Source: Paenibacillus tundrae (lineage in GTDB: Bacteria > Bacillota > Bacilli > Paenibacillales > Paenibacillaceae). Taken from it: DNA of 64,000 nt. Location of the stretch: NCBI RefSeq assembly GCF_030812775.1, contig NZ_JAUSTI010000001.1:594975-658974 (forward strand). Reading direction: 5' to 3'. Shown piece by piece: positions 1 to 8,397 of the stretch. The notes beneath the pieces are model-generated. The model worked only from the letters and a program-made list of their open reading frames with translations, was not told the origin of the DNA and searched no databases. Each line of letters begins with the position of its first letter. Position 1 is the stretch's first letter. Made by a program: the position numbers and the translations under genes.

Positions 1-4
1 GAGC

Positions 5-448
5 ATGATAGAGGGGTTGTCTAGCGCTCTTGGTGTGCTAGTCATTGAAATTGACGGAGTGAATAAGGTTCCTCCGGTTCCTTTTATGAGCTACGACTTT
101 TCCGATGAGAGTGGCGTTCGTGGTCACATGGCCGTAACCCTCGAAGATGACAAAATGGTGCATACAGGAGACGTGACGCTTAGCGTGACGTTTCAAAGCT
201 ATGCCCATGATCGACTTGGTGCCGTAGTGCTGGCTAATCGGGCGCGAGATTGGTTCTTAACTGCCGGACATCGGGTTCTCAAAGACGATGTTAACACAGT
301 TGTCGTGACTGTTGGAGAGTCCATCAACAATGACGTGCAGCTAGGTAACGAATGGGAGCGTCGAAATGGGTTTGAAATTGAATTGCGAGCAAAAAACGTA
401 ATTGAAGAAGATTATACACCGATTGAGTCGGTACAAGTGAGGGGTTGA
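5..448 (+). CDS. phage neck terminator-like protein (5' end probably cut by window)
   Basis: A 147-aa protein directly upstream of the tail sheath gene. Its sequence (start GLSSALGVLVIEID, then PPVPFMSYDF and later GNEWERRNGFEIELR) resembles the LIC_12616/gp12-like neck terminator family of contractile phages, which caps the head-proximal end of the tail tube. The first ATG lies 5 nt into the window and the frame is open to the edge. Family members usually have some residues before GLS, so the true start is probably outside. The stop overlaps the downstream gene region, consistent with a tightly packed late operon. Family assignment is by resemblance and position. Confidence 0.7.
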   Translation: MIEGLSSALGVLVIEIDGVNKVPPVPFMSYDFSDESGVRGHMAVTLEDDKMVHTGDVTLSVTFQSYAHDRLGAVVLANRARDWFLTAGHRVLKDDVNTVVVTVGESINNDVQLGNEWERRNGFEIELRAKNVIEEDYTPIESVQVRG

Positions 449-453
449 GACCA

Positions 454-1458
454 TTGGCAAAAGACGTAAATGTCATTATTGAAATCGAAACACCTACACC
501 GCGTCTTGGGTTTGGTAAACCGTTAATTTTGGGTTCTGCTGCTGTAGGAAAGCCATATAAGACATACACCGATCTGGCAAGCGTCAAACTGGATTATACC
601 GAAACCACGGAGGAATATAAGGCAGCGTTCGCGCTTTTGAATCAGGGTGATGATTCTCCTGTCGAGATTGCCATTGCAAGACAGAAGACGGGTACAGAAC
701 CGGAGACAATCGACGATGTACTGGGGCGGTTGTGGAAAGAAGATTGGTATTTCCTGATTACAACAACCACAACCCAAGCGGATGTTGATGCTTTTGCTGC
801 GGCGATTGAACAAAACAATTCTAGAGAGTATTTTACACGCTCTTCCACACTTGCTGATGTCGCGCTGTTGCTGGCTAAGAATTACAGTCGCACTACAGCT
901 TTTTATCATATCGATATTTCAAATTATCCTGAAGCTGCTTTGGTCGGCCGTGTCGGTTCTGCACCGGTGGGATCTGTGACATGGAAATTCAAATACTTGC
1001 AAGGTATTGCGCCACTTGATATTACGGACACGGAGCTGCGTGAGATTCATACCGCAGGGGCTATCACATACGTAACGAAAGCAGGGCGAAACCAAACGTC
1101 TGAAGGTAAAACCTTGTCTGGTGAATGGATCGATGTCATTCATGCTAAGGATTACATTCGTTTTAACATCGAGTATGCCATTCAAATTCTGTTTGCCAAC
1201 ACTGGCAAAGTGAGTTTTACAGATGCGGGTATTGCTCAACTGGAAAGTGAGACGCGTACTGTGCTTCAGCAAGGATTTAACCAGGGGATCATTGCTGCGG
1301 ATGAAGACGGGCAACCAATGTATGGAACAACGTTCCTGACCCGTGCCCAAACTGACCCGGCTGACCGGGCACAACGGAAATATAACGGTGGGTCTTTTTG
1401 GTTTGATTTGGCTGGGGCAATTCATGAATCTACTATTCGCGGAGTGATTCGCAAGTAA
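454..1458 (+). CDS. phage tail sheath protein (DUF3383-like)
   Basis: A 334-aa contractile-tail sheath-like protein: N-terminus MAKDVNVIIEIETPTPRLGFG, a central region with repeated acidic/Thr-rich segments, and a C-terminus GGSFWFDLAGAIHESTIRGVI typical of the DUF3383 group that replaces the classical sheath in some Firmicutes myoviruses and PBSX-like elements. The frame is open from a TTG at 445, but the GAGGGG at 439-444 would touch that codon. The TTG at 454 has 9-nt spacing and gives the usual MAKDVN start, so I chose 454. It is followed after 16 nt by the tube gene, the expected sheath-tube order. Confidence 0.8.
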   Translation: MAKDVNVIIEIETPTPRLGFGKPLILGSAAVGKPYKTYTDLASVKLDYTETTEEYKAAFALLNQGDDSPVEIAIARQKTGTEPETIDDVLGRLWKEDWYFLITTTTTQADVDAFAAAIEQNNSREYFTRSSTLADVALLLAKNYSRTTAFYHIDISNYPEAALVGRVGSAPVGSVTWKFKYLQGIAPLDITDTELREIHTAGAITYVTKAGRNQTSEGKTLSGEWIDVIHAKDYIRFNIEYAIQILFANTGKVSFTDAGIAQLESETRTVLQQGFNQGIIAADEDGQPMYGTTFLTRAQTDPADRAQRKYNGGSFWFDLAGAIHESTIRGVIRK

Positions 1459-1474
1459 GGAGGGATAATCGACT

Positions 1475-1870
1475 ATGACAGCAACTACTTACGATTCTAA
1501 AGATGTCAGCGTGGTCATTGGTGGCGTATATCTTACTGCATTCTCAGAAGATATGGTTGAGATCGAGAAGGATGAGAACAATTACGAAACCAAGGTTGGT
1601 GCCCAAGGGGATGTCCTCAGGACGAAAGTTAACAATCCACTCGGGACTATCACTCTTACACTTCTTCCGACAAGCCCACAGGTCTCCTATATGGACGGGC
1701 TTGGAAACAGCGGTAAGCTTGTTCCTGTGACCGTTATTCATTCTGGTACACCTAAAGAGACAGTTACAGTGACGGAAGCCTTTGTTCAAAAGCCTGCAAC
1801 AAGAACATATGGTAACGAGGCTGAGGATCGAGAATACGAAATTACATGCATGGACATTTTGTTCAGCTAA
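1475..1870 (+). CDS. phage tail tube protein (DUF3277/KPP10-type)
   Basis: A 131-aa protein beginning MTATTYDSKDVSVVIGGVYL, with a central GDVLRTKVNNPLGTITLTLLPTS-like beta-rich segment and C-terminal YEITCMDILF. It matches the pattern of DUF3277 structural proteins that form the inner tube of myovirus tails. It follows the sheath gene and precedes two small chaperone-like frames and the tape measure gene, the canonical position for a tube gene. AAGGAGGG at 1457-1464 overlaps the sheath stop and serves as ribosome site. Confidence 0.78.
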   Translation: MTATTYDSKDVSVVIGGVYLTAFSEDMVEIEKDENNYETKVGAQGDVLRTKVNNPLGTITLTLLPTSPQVSYMDGLGNSGKLVPVTVIHSGTPKETVTVTEAFVQKPATRTYGNEAEDREYEITCMDILFS

Positions 1871-1901
1871 TAAAAACCACATTAGAAAAGGATGATTTTA
1901 A

Positions 1902-2210
1902 ATGTCGAACTTTGCACAAAAACAAATTACCACAAAAGCAGGAAATAAATTTATGCTTCAGTTCCCTGGCGTTCGTCAAGTGACGAAAATTACAGACCGT
2001 ATTAAAAACAAACATGGTGTAGCTTCTGACGAGCGGTTGGCAGAAGAGATGCTTTCTCACGTTGTTGTTGAACCTAAGACCAAGATGGAGGATTTCAAAG
2101 ACCCAGCAGGGTTCAAGGAGCTGGGTGAACTCGTAGGCAAGGCTTACGCATTTATTACAGGTAATGACGATTTGATTGAATCTGATGAAGGAAGAGAATC
2201 TGAGGAATAA
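1902..2210 (+). CDS. tail assembly chaperone, first frame (gpG-like)
   Basis: A 102-aa protein between tube and tape measure genes, the position occupied by gpG-type tail assembly chaperones, which coat the tape measure protein during assembly. The N-terminus (FAQKQITTKAGNKFMLQFPGVRQVTKI) looks like a folded beta/helical region, and the C-terminus is strongly acidic (ESDEGRESEE). The second chaperone frame starts 4 nt after its stop and is offset by +1 (or -2), see findings. I recognise it by position and size rather than by a definite family. Confidence 0.6.
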   Translation: MSNFAQKQITTKAGNKFMLQFPGVRQVTKITDRIKNKHGVASDERLAEEMLSHVVVEPKTKMEDFKDPAGFKELGELVGKAYAFITGNDDLIESDEGRESEE

Positions 2211-2214
2211 AACT

Positions 2215-2403
2215 ATGGCACTTACTGATAGAGAAGCACGAGAGCGGGCGAAGAAAAATTGGCCGTTGTGGCGACTGCTCTTATCGGACATGTCAATCAC
2301 TTATAGTGATTTGGATAACATGGACCCGGATGATTTGGCTGAAGCCAATGCTGCACTTGATATCCATATCGAACAAATGAATAAACAAAATAAAAAGAAA
2401 TAG
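2215..2403 (+). CDS. tail assembly chaperone, second frame (gpT-like)
   Basis: A 62-aa Lys/Asp/Glu-rich protein (starts MALTDREARERAKKNWPLWR, ends EQMNKQNKKK). Its place before the tape measure gene suggests the T-domain part of a GT-type tail assembly chaperone. ATG 2215 has GAGGAA at 2202-2207, so it can be translated alone. The frame is also open back to 2176, overlapping the end of the preceding gene, so a frameshift fusion is possible. A hairpin followed by T-runs begins at its stop codon. Confidence 0.6.
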   Translation: MALTDREARERAKKNWPLWRLLLSDMSITYSDLDNMDPDDLAEANAALDIHIEQMNKQNKKK

Positions 2404-2432
2404 CGTCCTTTTTGGGCGCTTTTTGCTTTTTA
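2402..2432 (+). terminator. hairpin with T-runs before the tape measure gene
   Basis: AGCGTCC (2402-2408) pairs with GGGCGCT (2414-2420) around a T5 loop, with one G-T pair, and is followed by TTTTTGCTTTTT. It begins inside the chaperone stop codon and ends 16 nt before the tape measure GTG, so it may act as a partial terminator or expression step between tail genes rather than the end of the operon. Confidence 0.55.
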
Positions 2433-2447
2433 ATGGGGTGATTTGAG

Positions 2448-4820
2448 GTGGCAGGAGGTATCATTGGCAACCTCATGTTTGCCGTAGGTTTTAAACTTAA
2501 CACCAAGGGTCTGGATGAAGGTAATAAGAAAATTTCTACCTTGACCAAAGGCGTGATTGGGTTAGGAGCTGCGGGTATAACCGCAATGGCCGGACTTGGG
2601 ATTGCTGGTATTGCGGCAGCGTCCAATTTTGAAAGTGCGATGTCTGATATACAGCAGGCTACGGGTTTAGCCGCTGAACAGATGGAAGCAACAAGGGAAG
2701 TCGCTACGAATCTGTACAATCAGAACTTTGGCGAAGATTGGAACGATTTAGGCAGTGCGATTTCTGCAGTTCAACAAGTTACCGGGCAGACAGGCAGTGA
2801 ATTGGAGTCCACAACGCAGAGTGCATTGCTTTTAAGAGATGCATTCGGCTATGAAATCAACGAATCCATTAAATCCGTGGATACGATGATGAAACAGTTC
2901 GGTATTACCTCTGAACAGGCATATGACTTGCTGACACAGGGAACGCAAAAGGGTTTGAACAAGTCGGACGAACTCATGGACAGCGCAAACGAATACGCCA
3001 ACCAATTCAAGTCACTTGGTATGAATGCCGAGGATATGTTTGATATTTTTGCTGCTGGTTCAGCAGAAGGTGTATTCCAATTAGACAAAATTGGTGATGC
3101 CGTAAAGGAATTTAATATCCGATCTAAAGACGGGAGTAAAGCGTCCGTTGAAGCCTTTGAAATGCTGGGTCTAAATGCGGATACGATGATGCAGACCTTC
3201 GCCAAAGGTGGACCACAGGCTAAAGCGGCATTCTCACAGATATTGCAAATGATATCTGATGTGGAAGACCCTGTTCTCAAAAATCAGATTGGTGTATCGC
3301 TCCTAGGTACTCAGTTTGAGGATTTAGAGGCAACGGTAGTTGAAGGGATGGGCAGAGCCACAAGCCAATTTAGCTCGACTGGTGACGCACTGGCCGAGCT
3401 AAACAAAATCAAATTCGAGAAGCCTGGCGAAGCGTTTGCCATGTTTAGTAGGCAGCTTGAGACCGGAATCCTAATACCTATTGGACAAAAGCTATTGCCA
3501 TACTTTAACCAGTTCGGGCAGTGGATGGCCGATAACAAACCGATGATAGAGGCGGTAGGGAATGCAATAGGAGATGGCATTGGCGCGGCGTTAGATTGGA
3601 CAGGCAACGCAGTCCAATTTGCATACGATACATTCAATGATTTCATTCCTAAGATTCTGGAATTTAAGGATCAGGCGGTATCCACATTTCAGGATTTCAA
3701 GAAGACGTTAGAGGATAACCAAGGGACGATTGGTGCTGTGGTAGGAATCATTACCACGTTGCTGATTCCTGCGTTGGTTTCAACCGGTGTGCAAGCTATG
3801 ATTACAGGTGCAAGAATGACAGGAGCTTTCCTGTTATCTAAAGTGCAGATAGCTGCTAACGCTGCTGTAATGACGGGTCAAATGGTTCTTGCAATGGTGC
3901 GGTATGTAATTCAAGGATGGGCTGTAGTGGCTTCCGTTACTGCGACCATGGTTGCGTGGACGGCTCAAAAAGCGGTTATGGTCATTTCTACTGCTGCAAC
4001 TTGGGCAATGACTGCGGCTCAGTGGGCTATGAACGCCGCATTTTGGGCTAACCCGATAACATGGATTGTGGCTGCAATTATTGCCGTAATTATTGCGGCT
4101 ATTGTTGTTTTCAAGAACTGGGGAGCAATTAAGGATTGGCTGGTGTCTAAGTGGCAGGCACTTAAAGCTGGAACAATTTCAGTTTTCCAAGCGATTGGGA
4201 ATTTCATTAAGAATATGTTCACAGGTCTGGTCACAGCGGTAAAGACAAAGGCAACAGCTATTTGGGATGGCATTAAGTCGATTTGGGATCGAATCACCAG
4301 TTTCCTATCTGGAATCAACCTTTTCGATATTGGTAAAAACATCATCGAAGGGATGATAAACGGTATCGGCAGTATGGCGAATGCTGTAGTCGATAAAGTG
4401 AAGGACATTGGTAACAGCATTACGGACAAGATCAAGGGCATTTTGGGTATCCATTCACCGTCCCGAGTCATGATGGAAGTGGGTTTTTTCACGGGTGAGG
4501 GTCTGGCACGAGGGATTGAAAACACTCAGGATCGTGTGTCTGGTGCATCGGCTAATGTCACGGAAGAAATTATTCCAGATGTTAGTGGTCGACCTGCTTT
4601 AGCGCCAGCGAAAAGCCTGGCTCCTGCACGCGCTACTGGAGGTGGAGCATCACAAGGGGCTGCATTCAAGTTTGATATTAATATTGATGTGAAGGGGGAT
4701 AGGAGCTCTGCTTCTGCTGCATCCGATATTGCTTCTGAGGTGAAACGTCAGGTGCAGGAAGTAATTGAAGAAGCCTTTAGGCGTATGGGATTGCCCGTCC
4801 CTGATATGGAGGGGATCTAA
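2448..4820 (+). CDS. phage tail tape measure protein
   Basis: A 790-aa tape measure protein that sets tail length and later helps DNA ejection. The N-terminal 80 residues are Gly/Ala-rich with an amphipathic hydrophobic stretch (GVIGLGAAGITAMAGLGIAGIAA). The TP901-type core follows (FESAMSDIQQATGLAAEQM, residues ~65-330). A hydrophobic domain lies at ~430-560 with probable membrane segments (WIVAAIIAVIIAAIVVF). The typical C-terminal motif ILGIHSPSRVMMEVG sits near residue 665. The start is a GTG with GGGGTGA upstream. It is by far the longest tail gene and follows the chaperone frames, as expected. Confidence 0.9.
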   Translation: MAGGIIGNLMFAVGFKLNTKGLDEGNKKISTLTKGVIGLGAAGITAMAGLGIAGIAAASNFESAMSDIQQATGLAAEQMEATREVATNLYNQNFGEDWNDLGSAISAVQQVTGQTGSELESTTQSALLLRDAFGYEINESIKSVDTMMKQFGITSEQAYDLLTQGTQKGLNKSDELMDSANEYANQFKSLGMNAEDMFDIFAAGSAEGVFQLDKIGDAVKEFNIRSKDGSKASVEAFEMLGLNADTMMQTFAKGGPQAKAAFSQILQMISDVEDPVLKNQIGVSLLGTQFEDLEATVVEGMGRATSQFSSTGDALAELNKIKFEKPGEAFAMFSRQLETGILIPIGQKLLPYFNQFGQWMADNKPMIEAVGNAIGDGIGAALDWTGNAVQFAYDTFNDFIPKILEFKDQAVSTFQDFKKTLEDNQGTIGAVVGIITTLLIPALVSTGVQAMITGARMTGAFLLSKVQIAANAAVMTGQMVLAMVRYVIQGWAVVASVTATMVAWTAQKAVMVISTAATWAMTAAQWAMNAAFWANPITWIVAAIIAVIIAAIVVFKNWGAIKDWLVSKWQALKAGTISVFQAIGNFIKNMFTGLVTAVKTKATAIWDGIKSIWDRITSFLSGINLFDIGKNIIEGMINGIGSMANAVVDKVKDIGNSITDKIKGILGIHSPSRVMMEVGFFTGEGLARGIENTQDRVSGASANVTEEIIPDVSGRPALAPAKSLAPARATGGGASQGAAFKFDINIDVKGDRSSASAASDIASEVKRQVQEVIEEAFRRMGLPVPDMEGI

Positions 4821-5362
4821 TGGCAAAAGTCGATTCACATTACATCTTAGTTGAGCAAGAAAGCCCGAATTTCGATGTCGATATCACCACACAGCCTGTG
4901 GAAAAAGATATTGATATGATGGATCATGTTCAGCGCAAAGCGCGGACGATGGGTATTACAGGTGTGGTGGCTGGGTCAGGAGCATCCAAGGTACTAGCGT
5001 ATCTTAAAAAAGCTTCTGACTCCGGCCAGATTGTGAAGTACGTTGGCCGCATGGCTTTTACTGGGATCATATCGGGATTAGCAACAGGACACACGAACCA
5101 GATAGCCAATGGGTTTACAATCACCTTCACAATGACAGAGGTACGTGTTGCTACCTCATCGTTTGCTGAGAAGCTACCTACACCTGTTAAAGCTCAGGCT
5201 ATAAAAATAGTCAATTCAGGCGTTAAACAGACCAAAACCAAAACGAAATCAAAGACAAAAACTAAGACGAAAACAACGACGAAGACCAAAACCAAAACAA
5301 AGACAAAATCAAAGGAACCAGTAACCAAGGTTAAGTTCAAGCCTGGAAGCCCTTGGTCTTAG
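4820..5362 (+). CDS. Dit-like/baseplate tail protein with Lys-Thr repeat tail
   Basis: A 180-aa protein whose ATG overlaps the tape measure stop (TAATG). Residues 1-125 look like the N-terminal domain of Dit-like or DUF6046-type tail proteins (HYILVEQESPNFDVDI, IDMMDHVQRKARTMGITG). Residues ~137-170 are an almost pure Thr/Lys repeat (TKTKSKTKTKTKTT and onward), then a short SKEPVTKVKFKPGSPWS end. The position between tape measure and plug/hub genes fits a baseplate centre role. The basic repeat may contact DNA, peptidoglycan or the acidic neighbour; that is inference. Confidence 0.6.
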   Translation: MAKVDSHYILVEQESPNFDVDITTQPVEKDIDMMDHVQRKARTMGITGVVAGSGASKVLAYLKKASDSGQIVKYVGRMAFTGIISGLATGHTNQIANGFTITFTMTEVRVATSSFAEKLPTPVKAQAIKIVNSGVKQTKTKTKSKTKTKTKTTTKTKTKTKTKSKEPVTKVKFKPGSPWS

Positions 5363-5370
5363 GAGGCGCT

Positions 5371-5700
5371 ATGGAATACGTTGATATTGAAAAGGAACTT
5401 GTTCCCTACCGGTTCGATATCTCCTTAGAGGACGAGTTGTTCACGTTTGAGGTGCAATACAATGAACAATTTGATTACTTCACGGTGGATTTAGAAAAGG
5501 ACGGGGAAGCGCTTGTTACTGGGGAAAAGATTGTATATGGCACAACGCTTTTTTATGACGTCATGGACAATCGTTTCCCGAAAGTGCCGATCGTTCCATA
5601 TGATCAATCGGAAACGGAATCAGAAGTGAACTGGCGGACGCTCTCAGAGAGCGTCTTTTTGTATTTAATCGATACTGAAGGTGATGAGGATGAAGAATAA
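5371..5700 (+). CDS. baseplate plug protein (Pam3 gp18-like)
   Basis: A 109-aa protein resembling the plug domain described in the cyanophage Pam3 baseplate: PYRFDISLEDELFTFEVQYNEQFDYFTVDLEKDGEAL and DNRFPKVPIVPYD. The frame is open from 5353, but AGGAGG at 5361-5366 puts the start at ATG 5371. The C-terminus is acidic (DTEGDEDEE) and overlaps the hub gene start. The reading frame contains a perfect 8-bp stem hairpin followed by T5 at 5637-5660, unusual inside a gene. Confidence 0.65.
   Translation: MEYVDIEKELVPYRFDISLEDELFTFEVQYNEQFDYFTVDLEKDGEALVTGEKIVYGTTLFYDVMDNRFPKVPIVPYDQSETESEVNWRTLSESVFLYLIDTEGDEDEE
5637..5662 (+). terminator. terminator-like perfect hairpin inside the plug gene
   Basis: GACGCTCT and AGAGCGTC (5637-5655, loop CAG) form a perfect 8-bp stem followed at once by TTTTTGT. 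It has the shape of an intrinsic terminator but lies 40 nt upstream of the plug gene stop. If active it would lower expression of hub and later baseplate genes unless translation keeps it open. Confidence 0.5.
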
Positions 5701-6481
5701 CTTTGGCCGTGTGGTCGAGGTCATGACCGAGGGGATGAAGTTTTCAATGGACAATTACAACATTGAAGGTTCCATTCCGTTTGATAATGACCCACTACCT
5801 AACGAGGCTGAAATTAAGATTTGGAACCTCTCTGATACAACGTTAAATAACATCAAGCGCGGCAAGGTGCTGATGGTCAATGCAGGCTATAAAGGTGACA
5901 TTGGCGTAATCCTGCACGGTTACATATCTGACGTGAGTACTGCTTGGTCAGGTGTAGATAAGATTACGACGATTCGGGTGCTTGATGGTGTGGACTTATC
6001 CAAGCGTGTGGTCAAAGAGATTGCTTATGCGAAAAACACCTTGGGCAGTGCAATCATTAAGCAAATGGCAGCCTATATTGGGTTGCCTGTTGCCCAAATG
6101 GATCTAAACCAAGATTACCGATACCAGGACGGATACAGCGCCAAAGGCGCGGTGACAGACATCATAACCAAGATATGCAAGGATTGCGGGACGAGCTGCT
6201 ATATCAACAAAGGCAAATTGTATGTTCGCAGTCTTCGCCGTGGAGCTGATGACCTGTTCAAGCTTAATTCTGACACAGGATTAATTGGCTCTCCTGCTTA
6301 CTTTGAACAGCAAGGTGCGAAAGGCTACAACCTTTCATCCCAATTGCAATATCGGATTACAACCGCTTCGGCAATCGACCTTAAAAGCCGAGTGTTTACG
6401 GGGAGGTTGCATGTCCGGGGAGGTTCTCACACTTTTTCCCGTACTGGGGATTTTAAAACGGACATGGAGGCGATCATTTGA
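5690..6481 (+). CDS. baseplate hub protein (XkdQ/gp27-like)
   Basis: A 263-aa baseplate hub-type protein (NFGRVVEVMTEGMKFSMDNYNIEGSIPFDND, LSDTTLNNIKRGKVLMVNAGYKGD, IFLGYISDV-like HGYISDVS, then GYSAKGAVTDIITKICKDCGT). This pattern is shared by phage late control D/XkdQ-like proteins that surround the spike. Alternative starts at 5681 (GTG) and 5684 (ATG) exist. AAGGTG at 5678-5683 is best spaced for ATG 5690. The next gene starts at a TTG overlapping its stop, suggesting translational coupling. Confidence 0.65.
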   Translation: MKNNFGRVVEVMTEGMKFSMDNYNIEGSIPFDNDPLPNEAEIKIWNLSDTTLNNIKRGKVLMVNAGYKGDIGVILHGYISDVSTAWSGVDKITTIRVLDGVDLSKRVVKEIAYAKNTLGSAIIKQMAAYIGLPVAQMDLNQDYRYQDGYSAKGAVTDIITKICKDCGTSCYINKGKLYVRSLRRGADDLFKLNSDTGLIGSPAYFEQQGAKGYNLSSQLQYRITTASAIDLKSRVFTGRLHVRGGSHTFSRTGDFKTDMEAII

Positions 6482-6873
6482 GTAAAGTTGATCCGGCTGC
6501 ATCATTGGCTAAGCTGCTTACGTCTCTGATCGAGCAAGCCATGAGCAATATACATTGCGGCACACCGTGTAAGGTGGTCAAGTTTGACGAGGCTGCATGT
6601 ACAGCAGATGTACAACCCTTATTGCGGACATCTACAGATGATCCGGCCATGATCCTTAATGTGCAAGCATTGGGGCACAGATACAAAGTGGATGGAGTGG
6701 AAAAGGAGTATAAGCCTTCTCTTCGTCCAGGCGACGTTGTTATGGTGCAGTTTGCTGACAATGAGATACGTAATGCCTTGACTGGCTCTGTTGCAAAACC
6801 GGATACGTCCAGGTCACATGATCGAAATGACGCTGTTATCGTGGGGGTGTTTGGATGCAGTCTCTTAGGCTGA
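6478..6873 (+). CDS. baseplate spike protein (Gp138-like)
   Basis: A 131-aa protein with the N-terminal domain pattern of Gp138-type membrane-puncturing spikes (HCGTPCKVVKFDEAACTADVQPLL, YKPSLRPGDVVMVQFADNEIRNALTG, ending HDRNDAVIVGVFG). These proteins form the trimeric tip of contractile tails. The start is TTG 6478, overlapping the hub stop, with GGAGG at 6466-6470. It is short compared with spikes that carry a C-terminal apex domain, so either the apex is minimal or another protein supplies it. Confidence 0.7.
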   Translation: MSKVDPAASLAKLLTSLIEQAMSNIHCGTPCKVVKFDEAACTADVQPLLRTSTDDPAMILNVQALGHRYKVDGVEKEYKPSLRPGDVVMVQFADNEIRNALTGSVAKPDTSRSHDRNDAVIVGVFGCSLLG

Positions 6874-7220
6874 TCGATGGGGATATTCAATTTGATGAAT
6901 TCGGTGAGCTGCTGCTAGTGGAGGAAACGGAAGAGCTGGCGCAGTGCTGTGAGATATCGTTAGGCACGAGAACAGGCGAATGGTTTTTAAACCCGGAGTT
7001 AGGGATTGATTTTGATCTGTTTACCGGGAAGTCGGTGGACGAGGAAGAAATGAGGGACGAGCTTAACCGAGCGCTTCTAGATGATGAACGTATTGAGAGT
7101 GTGGAGGAAATCACCTTCAGTATTGACCGGAGGGCTAGGGTTATGACGGTTGCTTTTGTAGCTACTGGCACCAATGGTGAAGTCATAGAGCAGGAGGGGG
7201 TGGAAATCGGTGTTGGATGA
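6855..7220 (+). CDS. baseplate wedge protein, gpW/gp25 family (XkdS-like)
   Basis: A 121-aa protein with the gp25-like lysozyme-fold wedge signature: LLLVEETEELAQCCEISLGTRTGEWFLNPELGIDF, then RDELNRALLDDERIESVEEI. It joins the hub complex to the J-like wedge arms. ATG 6855 overlaps the spike gene end, preceded by GTGGGGGTG. The order spike-gp25-J is the conserved baseplate order. Confidence 0.82.
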   Translation: MQSLRLIDGDIQFDEFGELLLVEETEELAQCCEISLGTRTGEWFLNPELGIDFDLFTGKSVDEEEMRDELNRALLDDERIESVEEITFSIDRRARVMTVAFVATGTNGEVIEQEGVEIGVG

Positions 7221-8397
7221 AAACGGATTTAAACGGAAGCGGTTTGTAGACCTGTTCGAAGAAATGGAAGACAAGGCCAAGGAAGCGTGGGGCGAGAAGG
7301 TGAACACTAGCGAGAAATCGCCTTTGGGTATCATCCTACGTATTGTGGCTTGGTTTATGTCTATTCTCCATGGATTGGCCGAGCAAGTATATTACAGTGG
7401 CTACGTAAACACAGCAAGCGGTAACAGCTTGGATCGATTGGGGCCGTATGTAGGTGTATCACGTATTCTGGATCAGTATGCAAGAGGCTCGGTTACATTG
7501 ACTGGCACACCGGGATACACACAGGCAGAGGGGTTCTTAATTTCCACAGAAGGAGGCATCCAGTTTGAGACGCTTGATCCAGCCGTCTTTAACGCAGAAG
7601 GTAAAGCGATAGTACCTATTGAGGCTATGGAGTCGGGTACAGGCAGCAACGTGTCTGCTGGACTAATTAGCGTGGTTGTCAATCCCAATCCTGATGTAAC
7701 AGCAGTAACCAATACAACAGCTACAACAGGTGGACGTGCTAAACAGACAGACCCAGAATTTCGTGAGCTGTTTGGTCTTTCAGTTGCAGGCGGTGGATCG
7801 GCAACAGGAGACAGCATAAGGGGAGCTGTATTGCGTGTTCCTGGCGTTCGTGCTGCGGCTGTCATTATTAATAGCTCTAAAGAAGTGGATTCGGCTGGGC
7901 GGCCTCCAAAGTCCTATCAGGTCTACGTGCTTGGTGGGCAGGATTCGGAGATTGCAGCGGCCATTCTTGGTGTAGGCTCAGCCGGGATAGAGTCCTATGG
8001 GGATACAACTTTAGTTTTAAAGGATCTAAGCGGCAACAATCAACCTGTATCATTTTCTCGTGCTGAGGTGGTACCGATCCATATCAAGGCTCACATCTAT
8101 AAAACTTCATCATATCCGGCAGATGGTGACGCACAGGTGGTTTCTGCACTGGCGCAGTTTATCGGTGGTACAGACTCAGATGGGACGGTATATGCAGGAT
8201 TATCTATGAACGATGATGTTATCCTGATGCGTCTGGTATCCACCATCTATAAGATTGCAGGGGTTGAGGATGTAACCTTGGAACTTTCACAGGATGGGAC
8301 GACATTCACGGCGGCCAATATCCCGATTGAAGTGTTCCAGGTTGCGCAGACTGCATCCGATTGGATTGAGGTGATTACAGATGATTTCAGCAACTGA
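7210..8397 (+). CDS. baseplate J-like wedge protein (XkdT-like)
   Basis: A 395-aa gpJ-family baseplate wedge component. Recognisable parts are the N-terminus FEEMEDKAKEAWG, the segment TASGNSLDRLGPYVGVSR, the characteristic GGRAKQTDPEFRELFGLSVAGGGSATGDSIRGAVLRVPGVRAAAVIIN region (residues ~175-220), and a C-terminal domain with VYAGLSMNDDVILMRLVSTIYKIAGV. Start GTG 7210 has GGAGGGGG upstream and overlaps the gp25 gene by 11 nt. Confidence 0.88.
   Translation: MLDENGFKRKRFVDLFEEMEDKAKEAWGEKVNTSEKSPLGIILRIVAWFMSILHGLAEQVYYSGYVNTASGNSLDRLGPYVGVSRILDQYARGSVTLTGTPGYTQAEGFLISTEGGIQFETLDPAVFNAEGKAIVPIEAMESGTGSNVSAGLISVVVNPNPDVTAVTNTTATTGGRAKQTDPEFRELFGLSVAGGGSATGDSIRGAVLRVPGVRAAAVIINSSKEVDSAGRPPKSYQVYVLGGQDSEIAAAILGVGSAGIESYGDTTLVLKDLSGNNQPVSFSRAEVVPIHIKAHIYKTSSYPADGDAQVVSALAQFIGGTDSDGTVYAGLSMNDDVILMRLVSTIYKIAGVEDVTLELSQDGTTFTAANIPIEVFQVAQTASDWIEVITDDFSN

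Noticed and set aside
2849..4525. Several minus-strand frames opposite the tape measure gene
   Set aside because: Low-complexity Ser/Ile/Ala translations that mirror the Ala/Ile/Met-rich coding strand.
5229..5315. CRISPR-like repeat array
   Set aside because: The periodicity is codon-level (Thr-Lys) within an open frame, with no spacers.
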